A stretch of DNA of 64,000 nt from Venturia oleaginea (GCA_013176395.1 JABMLP010000001.1:1612001-1676000); one strand, 5' to 3'; positions 21,144 through 33,921 are shown, counted from the stretch's first letter. Made by a program: numbers and translations. Notes: a model not told the origin generated them from the sequence alone.

Positions 21144-23028
21144 CTATCGCTTCACCCATCTCAAAACAATATCCTCTGGGTTCTCGATCTGCAAGGTCAA
21201 TTTAGGCTGACTCTCTTGCATAGATTTGACTAGTCTCTCCCTTGCCTCAACCTCCGATTCGCCTTCTTTCAAGACAACCTCGGTTTTGCAAGATCTGAAT
21301 AGTGTAGCTATGACAGCTACAAATTCGACTTGTGCCATTTTCATTCCTGGACAGATTCTTGGACCGCCTGACCATGGAATGAATGTCCCCTTTGGTGGCG
21401 TGATGAGTTCCGGAACTTCTGCGTTCGGAGATGTGCTGTATGACGGTGGCGCAGATGCGAACCATCGTTCAGGTTTGAAGTCCAGCGCATCGGCACCCCA
21501 TGTCTTGGTGTCGGAATGGAGCGCGGCTGCATTGATGTAGACTTTTGCGGGTCCTTTAATCAAGTGGGAGTCTTTACCCGTTTTTATGCATTGTTCTGTG
21601 TGGATGTAGCGGGCAATATGGATTACAGCTGGATAAACGCGCAGAGTTTCATACTGTAAATGATAAGTATTTATGAGCTGGGGGTGATGAGGAAAGCCTA
21701 CCATGAATGCTAAACAACGTATTAGCTTTGGGAAGATAGTCTGGTAATCAATTTCCACTGATATGTCAGCAGGTAGAATGTGGTCGAGTTCTTCGAATAG
21801 CCAGTCCTGCAAATCGGGTCTGGCGGCAAGAGTGGTTACAGCGTAGGCCAAGGTGTTCGCGGTGGTGTCGAAGCCAGCGGCAGTGAACTGTACATATAAT
21901 CAGCACAACGCTTTCCCCTCAAGACATTCACTTACCAGGAACAGATTGCCTTGGATCTCCTCGGGGGTTAGCCCGGATTTGGCATCAACTTTTTCATCTC
22001 CATTCGAAAGTCTTGCCAACATGGCAATGAAGTTGTTTCTCTCTTCTCCGGATCCATCGGCCAACGCTCGCTCTTTGTTGATGAGCGCAGTGGTGTGCCC
22101 AGGAAATTCGTCAACTGCTTCGCCTACCTCTTTCAGGACCTTAGGCATTAACCTAAGACGTAGTAGCCATGTAGGTAAGAGAGCAACTGGAACCAGCAGA
22201 GGAATGATTCTTGAAACGGCATCAAAGAATGTCAGCTTTGCATCTCCAATGGTAGCCAATTCACCGGAGCTCCATTCCTGAGGTTCTCCATAACCTGTTT
22301 GGCCTAGTACGTTTAGGGCAATGGATCGCAGACCTTCGACAGTAGTATTCGTTTCTCCTTTAGGTTGGGACAACAAGTACCTGGTCATTGTTGATGTTTG
22401 GGTGGTGCTTTCTGTCCATACAACTTCGCTGATCCGCTCGTTGAGATTCGGTGCTATAAGACGTCGTTGACGAGCCCATGCATCTCCGTCTGACTGTTCA
22501 CGAGTGTTAGTCGATATTCTCCTACACTGCAAGCATTCTGAGAGAACTTTCAGTCACATTGTGCATAAATGGGGTACTCACGCTGATAATATTGGGGCCC
22601 AAGGCTTCCATAACTTTTGTTCCCATTTTGCTCTGCATGAAGTCCTTCCTCCTTGTCAAAATAGACTGCGCCGCAGTTGGATCCGCGACCCATAACTCGG
22701 TCTCTCCAGCAGTCACGAGCAGGAAAATTGGCCCATACTTGTCGTGCACTCTTTCGTGCAAGGCATTCTTGTCGCGAAACTCCCAGCCATAGATAGTGGT
22801 TTTGAAGTATTGATTATAGAATGAATCCGACGTGAATTTTTCAATAGTGCGACGAAAGGGGACTGAAAGAACAATCCAAATGTAGTTGTCGGGATTGCCT
22901 AGACCGATTATGATTGGCAGATTGGAGGTGAGTGCTTGGCGATAGTTCTTGATGAGGGAGAACGTGTTTGAAAGCAGCCACGCGGAGAAGAGCGTAAGAA
23001 GAAGCAGGAGAAAAGTCATATCGGTCAA
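21144..23028 (-). CDS. Cytochrome P450 monooxygenase
   Basis: Four exons (23028-22582, 22493-21936, 21887-21702, 21653-21144), all introns phase 0 (88, 48 and 48 bases), giving 566 residues. A membrane anchor is at the N-terminus (FLLLLLTLFSAWLL), which places it in the ER membrane. The I-helix oxygen-binding motif AGFDTT spans the exon 2/3 boundary region. The K-helix ExxR is YETLR at about 398, the PERF-type motif is FKPERW, and the heme loop is WSGGPRICPG with the ligand Cys near 498. All key residues are present, so the enzyme should be active. The substrate is unknown. Neighbours do not form an obvious metabolic cluster with it: cdc73 separates it from the siderophore genes. Confidence 0.92.
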
Positions 23029-23750
23029 GATAGTTGTACAAAGACGTGTATCAAGAAGGTGTCAGAGACGGGGAAAAGGTCAACCGAAAAGCAAGGTAAG
23101 ACCACAGAAGCAAGGAGATTATGAGGTCAGGAGATAAATGACCTAGTGCTGACAGAAGTTCTGCAGCGTGCCGTCTTCGTATTCTCTGTACCGTGATTGT
23201 TCCCCGCGGTGTTGTACCAATCAAGCAATTTGGCGAAGAGTGATATGAAATTCAACTTGACGATGGAGTAGATGATGGTCTTTGTGCGGATGTGGAGGTA
23301 CTGTCAATCCGTCCCAAGCCTAGTTTGTCTGTCCCACGAGAGCTAGAATGAAAGCGGTCCGATGTTACACGTTACCAGGTCGAAAGCGCTGGACATCAAT
23401 CATTTTGCAATTGAGACTTGACCTTGTGAGCTGCTGATGTCGTGGCCGGGCGGCAGATTCGGTGGAATATTTGAGCATACTCAACTTAATCTAAAGTACT
23501 GAAATGACCAAATGGTAGCGAGACTCCTGGCAATTTGAAGAGCGAATTTTGCCAAAAAATCATCGAGATAGATGTGAAGCTTGAGGATTGAAGGGAAGAA
23601 GTAATATGGGTGAAAACGCCGCGCCCCCGTTGTGGCCAGGCCTAGCGCCTTGGTATTGAGTTATATCTAGCTCCTGCATACATAGCCGTGCATAGAACAA
23701 TAATCCACACATCTGCACTCAACGTCCATTTCAGCCTCAATACAGTCGCA
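23029..23750. other. Divergent promoter region, P450 and cdc73
   Basis: 720 bases between two genes read outwards. No element recognised and no gene seen. Confidence 0.4.
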
Positions 23751-25090
23751 ATGTCTCTCGAAGCCGTACAAAACGATCCCTTACTGAACCTACAACAAGC
23801 CATTGCCTTGAACCAAGAGCCTGTGCTGACCAATACTCCCGAACCGACTGTAGCAACCGATGCGCAGCCAGACCTAGCTAAAGCGACATATATACACTTC
23901 AATACGCCAGACGGCAGCAAGACGTACCCTCTCAAACAAGCTACCCGCTTCATACTACCGGCAACTGGAAAAGAGGTAGACTTACGGAGTGTCTACTTCG
24001 CCTGGACAAACCGCGAGAAATCAGTACCAGACTATCTCAATGCTGGCAAGGAGTTCAACAATGGCCTGTCTGCTCCAGGCGGCGCAGGAGGAAGACTGGA
24101 GAACTTAGGCTTCTCAGAACGCAAACAATTGGAATCATGGCTGGATGGGAGCAGTGCTGGTGAAGAGAACGAATACATCAAGCCTCTGGAGGCAGAAAAA
24201 GCTGCTGCTGCTGCGCGTGGGTCTGCAGCCGTCGCTTCAGGTGCTGCGGGTGGTATCCCTACAATCAAAGGCGCTGGAATAGCTGCTGCGCCCGTGAAGG
24301 GACTGAGGAGCGAGGATCCAAGGTTGGCGGAGATCTACAGAGGCGAGAGGCCCATGGGTGACAGGAATACGATACTACGGGGTATTAAACCGACTGTAGG
24401 TCTATTCAACCTTTATAATGGCATGTGTACTAACGATCTTAGGACTTCTCACACGTCCGGAAGCAATGCGACATCTACCTAGGTCGCAATCGCTCGCGCC
24501 ATGCCGCAGCACTCACTCCAATGACCACAAACTCATCCCTCGTCTCCAACCTCAAGAAGCCCTCATCTCGCCGCCTAGAACCCATCATACTCCTCTCGCC
24601 CTCAGCCTCATCCCTCCTCCGCATGTCAAACATCAAGCAATTCCTCGATCTAGGCACATTCACACCAGCAGACTCAGGAAGCACAGCTACAATCCTCCAC
24701 ATCCAGCGCGTCATGCCGACCATCGATTCCCGGCCCCTACGCTTCATCCTAGTCGATTCAGCAGACCAGTTCAAGCCCGACTATTGGCAGAGGGTCGTAG
24801 CCGTCTTCACAACCGGTCAAACATGGCAGTTTAAGAGCTACAAATGGCAGACGCCACAAGAGCTTTTCGCGCACGCTTTGGGCATCTTTATTGGTTGGCA
24901 AGGTGAGGAGGTCCCTGCGACTGTGCGGGGATGGGGCAGAAGCGTCAAGACGGCACAAATAGACCTTTGGAGCCAGGGTCAGGGCGAAAAGGGCAGATGG
25001 AGAGATCGTGAAATCGTTGAGGGTCTTTGGACGGCTATAGAAGAGTCTATGCGTGCAAAAGGATGGGGCAAAGAGGGTTTTGGTGGTTGA
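23751..25090 (+). CDS. cdc73: Cdc73/parafibromin, Paf1 complex subunit
   Basis: Exons are 23751-24395 and 24443-25090, joined by a 47-base phase-0 intron with a perfect TACTAAC branch site, giving 430 residues. Cdc73 is a nuclear subunit of the Paf1 complex, which travels with RNA polymerase II and promotes histone modification during elongation. The N-terminal half has FILPATGKEVDLRSVYFAW and YLNAG, typical of fungal Cdc73. The conserved DFSHVRKQC lies just after the splice junction. The C-terminal Ras-like domain has PIILLSPSASSLLRMSNIKQ, then YWQRVVAVFTTGQTWQFKSY and ALGIFIGW, as in yeast and human orthologues. Length matches the family. Confidence 0.93.
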
Positions 25091-25512
25091 ACGGTGTGTG
25101 CATTATGGATATTGAAGTTTTTTTACTGGACATGATCAAAAGCGATGTTAGCGCTTGGGTTGTAAGATTCGGATTTATAGTGTCTAACTCAAGAACAAGG
25201 ACGATGGATCTCTGGGAATATTCAAAATCGATCTTGCTAGGAAATTCTGGGTGTATTCCACTTTATGGAGACGGGGTACATTCAGATTGGGATTGCTAGA
25301 TTTCTGACAATGTTCGAATCTAATCCCAAACTTGCCGAGAGAAATTGGGGACATGCTTTTCAATTGGGCGTGAGGAGATTCGGTTGGAGAAAGAAAGGGC
25401 TAGGATGAAGATGAGATGGACTATATTATATACTAATTACTGTATTTTTGAGGAAAACGTTTATCAGGTTTGAGACAGAAAAATCCAAACAACATTACAG
25501 CATTAACAACCA
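25091..25512. other. Convergent intergenic region
   Basis: About 420 bases after cdc73. Nothing beyond probable 3' UTR sequence is seen. Confidence 0.4.
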
Positions 25513-25731
25513 TCACAATTTAGACCGAAAACGAGAAATCACTTCATCTAGGAAATGCGCTCTTACCTTATCCTCCGGCGGGATGGCTGACTCGCCAAGT
25601 GCATTCCCAGCTGCCTCTTGATCGACTTCCACTTCGCCGCTATCCCTCACTGTCCCATCATCCCTGACTTCTCCATGTCCACTCTCTTCTCCATGCGCCC
25701 TCAAAATCGCCCTTACCTACACCCTCGCCAC
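25513..25731 (-). other. In-frame open tail after the sidD stop, ending in SKL
   Basis: Directly after the sidD stop (25732-25734) the same frame has one more stop (TAG) and then stays open for about 65 codons to a TGA at 25513. It looks coding: charged, with SAIPPEDKVRAHFLDEV, and ends RFRSKL, a textbook peroxisomal type-1 signal. An intron of 48 or 60 bases from a weak GTGTCA donor inside the last sidD codons would join it in phase and skip both stops. It may be an alternative C-terminus of SidD, a remnant, or chance. Confidence 0.35.
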
Positions 25732-28700
25732 TCAAAGCTTCAAAGCCCCTTCCTGACACTTGGCCAGCTCTTCAACAGTCCCAACCAGTTCCTCCAACAC
25801 ACTCATCACAAACAAAGAATCACTCTCCATCCCCACAATCCCAACATAGGTTTGCCCATCTCTGATGTACGAGACAACCTTGAGCGGCGACCCCGAATCG
25901 CTATACGGATTCAACAGATCGACTTTACATTCCGTCCCCGCAAAGGGCATGGTTTCTGATTCCTCGATGGTGTCTTGATGGTGCACGACTGAGTCGAAGA
26001 AAGACGTCTCTTTTGCCTGTGACCATGGAGTGCAGGTCTTTGCAATTTGGGTGAAGCCTAGGAAATCATGTGCCGCACTCGCGGAAGTCTGCCGTTGAAC
26101 GGATTTCAAAAGATCTTTGGCGGTCCAGGAGGCTTGAATGGGGACACGGACAGGAGTGAATTGGTAACAAGGACCCATCACATTCTCGAGGTATGTAGAG
26201 CCAATGGTGCGGCCGGACGTTATATTTCCAAACGTGACATCTGGTTTTTGCAGACGACGAGCGAGGACGAGAGACCACGATGCAGTGAGGAGATTCGCTG
26301 TTGTGATTTCCTGTGGTAATGGGGAGATATTGACGATTTGTTGCTGGAAAATTGATCTGGATGATGGTTGTAAGGACGGTCCTGTGAGAATTGAAAGGGA
26401 GGAACCATCCAAAGTCTTCTTCCAATAGACCACTGCCTCAGTTTGAGTCTTCTCGTCGTGGGTTCTCGAGATGTAAGATGAGAATGGCACAACTTCCGTA
26501 ACGTCCTTTCCAGAGTACAGTCTTTCCAAGTCCTGGAGCAGTCTGGGTAGAACAACGCCATCGTATTGAGCGTGGGACAGACCTATGGCAAGACATCCAT
26601 GCCCGTCAGTACCCTCCACAAACAGCAATCTCAGGAACGAAGTTCCAGGTTGAAAGTTGGACTCTGCGTCTGCTGCGCAAATCTCTGCGACGGATTTTTC
26701 AAGTTCTTTGTCGGCTTGATGAGCAACAACAGTAGCCTCAAGTTCCTTCAAAACAACCTGCAGAAAGCTACCTTCGTGCTCAATGAAAACGGTGCGCAGA
26801 ATGTCATGCTTCTTGACCAAATCGCTGCAGGCACCAAATAATTTCTGCCGGTCGATGCTTTTATCAAGGTATAGCATGGTGTATTGTACCGAAGTCCGTG
26901 GTGCCTGGATGGTACCGCGTACATCGAGCGCTTGGGAGTCTGTAACTGGCAGGACATCTTGAATTAACCAGCTAGGGCTTGCAAGCTTCGGCTGGACCAC
27001 CTCAGACAAAAATGACGCTAGTTTGACCAGGCCGAGCAGCGAGAATGGCTTATAGACTTGCACCTGTTCATCGACAGCCTGGGCAACTTTCAGCACTTTG
27101 GCGGCATCACCAAGGCGCATGTTTTGGAAGATATCGGCGACTGTCAGAATGTGTCCTTGTTTGCGAAGAGTCGCCACCAATTTCATGGCTAACACCGAGT
27201 CGCCACCAAGTCGGAAGAAGTTGTCGTCAATGTCAATGTTTTCAGGGCTTAGTCGAAGTAACTTGGCCCAAGAAGATCGAAGGATGTCCTCAGAGGCTGT
27301 CGAAGTGATCTCTGACGAATTTGACCAGGCTTGTTTCAAGCCCTGGTTAAGTTGAGCGAGGACCTGAGGAGGGATGTTTGATGCAAGGTGTTTGAGAGAC
27401 GAATCTTTGCCTTCTGTGTCGGTGGGAGGTAGTTGGTCAACCACAACGTAGGCAGATGGAACCAGATATGGTGGTAAAGCGTCACGAATGAACTTGTCGA
27501 GTCTTTTCAGTGATGCCGCTAAATCGGAAGTGATGGTAGAGAGAATGGACATCATGACAGCAACACCATCGGATCCAGTGTAAGAAAGCTCGCGAGTGTG
27601 TGACTGAATCCTCACGCCTCCTTCATCATAACTTGGCTGCTCCACGAAGACAAGCAACTGCTCTTCATGAACAACCACAGTGGCGCGATTTTGTGGCAAG
27701 TACTGTTCAACATGGCTGTTCAGTTCCACCGTGTCCACTGCATGACCCTGAATTGAGAGCACATCATCTTTCCGGCGTATGAATACTAGACTGCCATCTT
27801 CTTGCAGTCGCACCAGATCTCCAGTCGATCGAACATGTCCTCTGCGACCAGGAAAAGCAGAGCTACCTGCAACAAGCCAAGCTGGGAATTCTTTGGTCTC
27901 TTTTGGCAAGAATGTAGTCTCAAGCCAAAGTTCACCAACGCTGCCAATAGGTGAAAGCAAAGCCGCGTTGCGTGGATCACACACCCAAGGCACCACGGCT
28001 TTAGGATACGCTGATCCTTCCTTGATCGTTGCTCCAGCGCGAAGAATGTTGGAAGACTCATCCCATGACATAGGTGGGCTCGCATTCCATTTCCAGATCT
28101 GATTCAGCTCCAGTTCAGGCACGCAAGAAATCTCTTCAAGCTTCCTCGAAAGAGCACTGGTCAGTTGGAAACAGGCTTGGTCCAGCTGTGCAAGTATTCT
28201 CTCCATTTGTTTGATATCAATCAGATTGCTGTCGAAATTGGCGCAGACCCGGAACCCGCCTTTCTGTTTCCCGCAAGCGACCATGAGTGGGTACGGGTTG
28301 AAGTGCAGGGCTTCTCGGACGGCGTCGCCTTTTGGAAAGCCGAGTTCATCACCGGTGTAGTCTGACTCTGGTTGAATCACCAAACCCGTAGGAGCTTCGC
28401 AAGCATGTTGTGCGTCTTGGCTGACTCGTCGAATATATTGCCAGCCCATATGCTGGTATGGTGTGCGACGCGACATGGATTGTTGAACAGTCGTCAGATA
28501 ATCACTGATGGAAGTCTTTCTGTCGATCTTGATCCTGATGGGTATTGTGGCGTTCAATGGACCAATGATGCCTTCAACTCCAGGAAGAGAGATATCTCGC
28601 CCCGTGAGCGTTTCTCCAAACAAGACATCATCGCTTCCCGTGTACTGGGACGCGACTAGTGCCCAGGCACCACGAATAAGTGTAGCCATGGTGAACGGAA

Positions 28701-31700
28701 ATCCGGCGGTTATTTTAAGCGGGACTTGCTGCTCAATGGTGACATCTGGAGTGGACAGATAATCTCGAGAAGGGAGATGTGGGAATTGCGGTCCCACGGC
28801 GCCTTTTAGTTCCTGACGCCAAAACTCTTGTATAGCATCCTCGTCGACATTACACATCCAGTTGGCGAAGTCCTTCATCCCTGCTATCTTCTCATCGTGG
28901 CCGTTGTGGTAACCTTGCAAAGCTCTGCTGACTTGTTGCAAGATCAAGGGCTCTGACCAGCCATCGTAGAGGACGTGATGAACTGTCCATACCATGTATC
29001 GTTTGCCATCGAACTCGTCCACAATCGCATAGCGAGCCAAGTTTTGACCAAGGTCCATCCTATCGTTTCTGTCGTTCTCGAGATATTGCGAGAGGTTTGA
29101 CGAATATCTCCAAGAGATGTTCTCTTTCAAGATGACTTGCTGGAGGCCAGGCTCTTGCAGCTGGGCCAAACGAGTTCGTAAGATGCCATTCGCGTCAACA
29201 ACATCTTCCCACGCTTTTTGCCAAATATCGACACGGATCTCGGAAGGAAGGCAGGCCACTCTCTGCGCAACATAGACTTCGACCGACTTTAGCGAAAACG
29301 TGAATAGCGACTCTTGCGTGGGCGTACAAGGGTAGATATCCTCGACACTGCCTGCGTCTGTCTCACATGCCTGCGCTGCCTCGACACATGCACTTGTGAG
29401 ATCGCGGGTAATCATCGAAAACGGCTGGATTGCGACTCGTTTCTCTGATGAAGAATCACGTACGGTGCTGGCCATGGCCGACAAGGTGGGGTTTCCGAAG
29501 GTGTTGGCAACGGATAGATCAAGACCTGCTGTTCTACACGCAGACACAAGTCGCATGGCAGTCAAGGAGTCTCCTCCGAGAGCAAAGAAATTGTCCTCAG
29601 TGTGGATGTTTTCCGCATCCAGTTTCAATGCTACACTCCAGGCGTTCCGCAACCGAGTCTCGACATTAGTCAATATTGAATGTCCATTGGTCGTAGTAGT
29701 GCTGGTGGTGGACCTTTTACCAAGACTGCGAAGGTTCACCGTGGTACCGTATTGCTTCAGTCGCTTTCGATCAGTCTTGCTTGATACCAAAACGGGGATG
29801 TGATTGACTGGTATGTATGCATTTGGCACCATGTATCGTGGTAACACCTTGGTCAACTCTGTATCAGCCTGAGAGAGCAATTGTTGCAGGTCATCAGAAA
29901 GCTCCATAGACTCGATATCCATCTGCTGATGGCCCTTCTTAGACTGAGGCGCAATGAATGCCACGAGGGTAGCTTGTCCGCCCGATTCCAGAGGTGTGAT
30001 CACCTCAGCAACGACATTGATATCTGAAGGAAGTGAGGACTTGAGCTGGCTCTCGATCTCGCCGAGTTCGACTCGCTGTCCCCTCAGCTTGACTTGCGAA
30101 TCCTTTCGGCCAACGAAAACAATACCACCAGAGCCATCGAGATCGTATTTTCCGAGGTCACCAGTTTTGTACAGACGCCCTCGACGGCCAGTATAGTCTT
30201 GGTGTCCGGCACTGAGCCATTTCGGATCTTCGATGAAGGCAGCTGCTGTCTTTTCGGGGTCGTTCAAATATCCTTGTCCAACAATCGGGCCCTCGACAAG
30301 CAGTTCGCCGACCGCGCCCACTGGCATCAGCAAGTCGTGATTGTCCGGGTGAACAACCCATATCGCAGCCCCATTTCCACCACCGATGGAAATGTAGTCA
30401 CGGCCAGTGGCAGCGCTGCTGTTGATCGTACACCCGATGGTGCATTCGCAAGGACCATATCCTATAACGATTCTGGTGTCTCGGCCCCAGAAATTGGCAT
30501 CCCGTGCTGAGACTGCTTCTCCCCCAAGATCCAGAGCACTCAGTGACGATATAACGTCAGCGTCCAATATACGGGCCAAAGAAGGCGTCAGACCCGCATA
30601 ATTGATTCGCATGTTTCTGATGGCCGAGTTGATATCGTTCAATCGCTCCTCGTCTGACGGGATGCACAAGCAACCACCATGGCTGAGAGTTAATAACATA
30701 CTATCAATGCTGACGTCGAAGGCATAGGATGCAAAGTCCAGGACTCTGGAATTCTCCATGTATCCCACAGCTTGAGCCCGAGGAATGGCACTACTCGTGT
30801 AGGTTCTATGAGACAATTGGACACCTTTTGGAGTTCCCGTACTGCCTGATGTAAAGATGATGTACATCAAGGCTGAAGGCGGTACGCTGGGCGGATCCCG
30901 AGCAACTCCAAAGTCTGATAGATTTGCGAAAGTATCCAGCCCCACGAGAAGAGAGCTGCCGCCTGGCAAAATGGTCGCTGATAGATTTTTCTGCATGTAA
31001 GAAGTGATGATCGTTTTTGCGCCGACTTGTTCCGCCATGTTTTGGAGACGTGCGAGCGGTAACGTTGGGTCCATCAGAACAAAAGTGGCTCCTGACTTCA
31101 TTGCAGCAAGAACTGCAACTACCGTCCATCTGGATTTCTCGAAGCATATTGGGACGACATGGTGAAGCTCGACGCCCATGTCTCTCAGCGAGCATGCGGT
31201 CAGTGTTGAATAGTGTTCCACTTGCGCGTAAGTCAGACTGCCGTCCCATGAGTCAATCGCGATCTTGTTTGGATATCTTTGAGCTTGTTCCGCCACCATA
31301 TCATGCATGCAAAAGTTGTAGGAAGATGGCAAGAGGTAATTCCAGCCCCATATCTCGTCGAGATCACGTAAAGTAGGTCGAAAACACTCCTCGACTGTCG
31401 TTTTGGGATACTGGATGCTGATTTCGATCAAGTCCACGAGACTTTCAATATGCCGCGTTATTGAACGCGCCAAAACATCAGTGCTATGCCATAGTGGACG
31501 AATTCGAAGGCGTCCACTATTGAAGCATAACTCGAGATAGATCAGATCCTGGTTGCAAGGCTTAGCCTGGGATCGAAAGAGGATACATATCAACTCACTT
31601 CAGATTTCCCGTCACCCAAGCCTGCCGTACGAACCCTTGAGCACAACAGAAGCGAGGAAGAAGTTGAAGATACTCCATTTGTGGATGGCGCCGATTTTGC

Positions 31701-32051
31701 GTTATGCTGAGAGATAGCTTGTGCAACTTGGCCAATGCTATCTTGTTGACTCGAGACGACTTCATTCATCAATAGCTTGTTGTCCACCGAACTAACCTCG
31801 AATGCATCGCTCTGATGTTTGTGTCCCCATGAATAGTCGGCATGGCCATCCTCTCGGGACCGTGATAGTACAAGTAGCCAGGCCACGAGCACTATTTCTT
31901 CTCGTATGCCTGTCCGTGTATTCGATATCAGGCCGTCAATTTCAAAGTCTCTAAAAACATTGTTGCCAGCTTGGCGGATGGATGGAAGTTCCATGGAATC
32001 GTGCTTGGGACGAAGTAGATGATATGACGCAATGGGATCGATGGACCCCAT
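25732..32051 (-). CDS. sidD: Siderophore peptide synthetase SidD/NPS6 (fusarinine-type)
   Basis: Exons are 32051-31599 and 31548-25732 (50-base phase-0 intron), giving 2089 residues, matching known SidD/NPS6 proteins. Domain order: a vestigial condensation-like N-terminus (1-220), a full adenylation domain (about 225-735; FTSGSTGTPKG, YGPCECT, YKTGDLG, VKLRGQRVELGEIE), a carrier domain (FFALGGDSL near 809), a condensation domain (HHVLYDGW near 1009), a truncated adenylation remnant (about 1340-1500; keeps STGDLV and RRKDD but lacks the N-terminal subdomain), a second carrier (FFRLGGDSV near 1599) and a final condensation domain (SHAQYDG near 1811). A-T-C-dA-T-C is diagnostic of NPS6/SidD, which joins three N5-anhydromevalonyl-N5-hydroxyornithine units into fusarinine C. 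Neighbouring sidH, sidF, sidJ and transporters support this. Likely iron-repressed through the upstream GATA sites. Confidence 0.95.
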
Positions 32052-32621
32052 TGTCTCTGTGGTGCAGATAGCTTAGGCTAGAGATGGTGCAAAAAGTATA
32101 CGATCAGTATTTGGTTTAAATGCATAAATTTGGTCAGTCGAAGAATATCTTAATAGCTGAGTCTTGATTGAGCTAGATGATGGGAATCCCGGACAAAGCA
32201 AAAGACCATAGGCGAACTCTGAACAAGCAATAACGGATGAATGGATACAGTCCGGTGATAGATGGATTTGGAGACATGACCGAACGCCACGGGAAGAGGC
32301 CCTGAGACGCAATCGAATGGAAACTCGAAGTCGACTCGCAGACGGATTTAGAAGCGGACGGTTGAAATTTAGCGTAGATATGACATAGTGAGGTGGAATC
32401 GGGCCCCGACCCTGGCTCCTGAAGCGAAGTCATTAGGTACACAGCTAATTCACGGTTAGCTCACCTAGACACGTCCGGCTTCGGAATATCACGAGGCACT
32501 TGGATAGCATGTTGCGTGCTCGATGAATTATACTGCACAGTAGATGAGCCCGCCACATCTAGATGCGGAGGCGTACCGGGCACAATTGAGCGTCCTGGAT
32601 GACAGCGATCCGACGCTAGAG

Positions 32622-32630
32622 ATCTGATAA
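32622..32630 (+). promoter_or_regulatory. SreA-type GATA site upstream of sidD
   Basis: Exact ATCTGATAA, the motif reported for the iron-responsive GATA repressor SreA of Aspergillus and relatives. It lies about 570 bases upstream of the sidD start. Confidence 0.6.
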
Positions 32631-32917
32631 GATGAAAACTCTGATCAGGACCAGCTCGTGGGTCTGCTAGCAATGCGAACCGGTCCGCGCTGCAATGCAC
32701 AACGCAGAATAATGAACCAAGTCCGAATGAGTAAGATCATGCGATGATAGCTTGGATGCATGAAGATTCGGACCCGCGGACAAGGATGTCGATGAAGATT
32801 GGGCGATGGATTGTCGTGGGAGGGTGGAGTGGTGTTGACGCGTCGTACAATACACCAGGAAATCTCGGGATAAAACCCCCTTACTGTATACGCCAATGCA
32901 CACTAAGATAATCAATC

Positions 32918-32926
32918 TTATCAGAT
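32918..32926 (-). promoter_or_regulatory. SreA-type GATA site upstream of sidD, distal
   Basis: TTATCAGAT on the plus strand, that is ATCTGATAA on the minus strand, about 870 bases upstream of sidD and 120 bases beyond the sidH stop. Confidence 0.55.
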
Positions 32927-33045
32927 GGAAAGGTAGCGTATACCACCCCCGTCTCTGAACAACCTCTATTCCCTCACTCCCCGCTACCAGGCACCCGTCA
33001 AACCCCCGTCTCTACCTGCACATTCCATTTGAATACGTAAACCGA

Positions 33046-33921
33046 TCACAGCTTGGAATCTACCCACTTTGGTGCTCTCTTTTCCACAAACGCCTGGATC
33101 CCTTCCGCAAAATTACCACTCTTCACCAATCGAGGATACCAGTCCTCAGCCAGAGTCGTCACCGCTTCTTCCACATTGCTTGCCTCCCAGCTTAACCGGA
33201 TCCCATGCCGGCCCACAATGAGACCATCTGGGCTGTTCTGGCACATGTCCTGCGCCAGCTGCAGCGCAATGACGACCACGCTGGTCGCGTCATCTGCTAC
33301 TCGACTAACAAGTCCCCAGTCGAAGAGCGTCTCTGCACTCACGCTTCTGCCTGTCAAGACCAGGTCCGTGGTGCGATGAATTCCAAGAGTGCGGGTCAAG
33401 CGTGGGAGGCACCCCGCTACAGGGACGATTCCTCTTTTGATCTCGGGCAACGAAAAGATCGATGTAGATGAGGCTACTACGAGGTCGCAGTTCGCCACCA
33501 TTTCGAAACCACCCCCCATGCAAATTCCGTTGACTGCTGCGATTATGGGCTTCTTCCCACTACGGCGCGGTAAGCCTGCGAGACCCGGCGCTGACATGTC
33601 GTTGACTATCCCTGCCTTGTTCATGGCGTTCCATTCTATTTGTGTGGACCTGATCAGCCCGCGAAGAAGATACCCCATGAAGGAAAACGTACCTTGGAGA
33701 TCAGCTCCAGTACAGAAGGCCCTTCCTTCACCAGTGATGATGCCAACCCATAGGCTCTCATCCTGATCGAAGTGCTCCCAAACTCTTGCAATGTCTCGAC
33801 TCGTCGCTTGATTGATGCAATTCAGTTTATCGGTCCTAGTCAATGTGACTTGAACGACTCGGTCAAGTGGAAAAGAAACGTTGAAATGCTGAAACTTCAA
33901 AGGCTGTGAACGAAGCGACAT
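33046..33921 (-). CDS. sidH: Peroxisomal enoyl-CoA hydratase SidH
   Basis: Exons are 33921-33693 and 33635-33046, with a 57-base phase-1 intron (GTACGT donor); 272 residues, as in known SidH. It is a crotonase-fold protein: GEGRAFCTGADLQ and then AAVNGICMGGGFEMVANCDLVVA form the CoA/oxyanion region, and FSLPEIKRGIVP follows. In the siderophore pathway SidH dehydrates mevalonyl-CoA to anhydromevalonyl-CoA, the acyl donor for SidF. The C-terminus is DSKL, a type-1 peroxisomal signal, which agrees with the known peroxisomal location of this step. The open frame extends to 34011, but the ATG at 33921 gives the usual family N-terminus. It is divergent from sidF with 323 bases between start codons. 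Confidence 0.92.
   Translation of the reverse strand: MSLRSQPLKFQHFNVSFPLDRVVQVTLTRTDKLNCINQATSRDIARVWEHFDQDESLWVGIITGEGRAFCTGADLQGTFSFMGYLLRGLIRSTQIEWNAMNKAGIVNDMSAPGLAGLPRRSGKKPIIAAVNGICMGGGFEMVANCDLVVASSTSIFSLPEIKRGIVPVAGCLPRLTRTLGIHRTTDLVLTGRSVSAETLFDWGLVSRVADDATSVVVIALQLAQDMCQNSPDGLIVGRHGIRLSWEASNVEEAVTTLAEDWYPRLVKSGNFAEGIQAFVEKRAPKWVDSKL

Larger units (their letters stand above)
32052..33045. other. sidD promoter region
   Basis: About 1 kb between the end of sidH and the start of sidD, both on the minus strand. It contains two exact ATCWGATAA sites (32622 and 32918) and no gene. Short overlapping frames here show no domains. Confidence 0.5.

Noticed and set aside
25300..25330. TTCGAATC-type T-loop suggesting a tRNA
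   Set aside because: No matching acceptor stem or anticodon arm could be folded around it. Similar short matches near 7945 and 47299 also failed.
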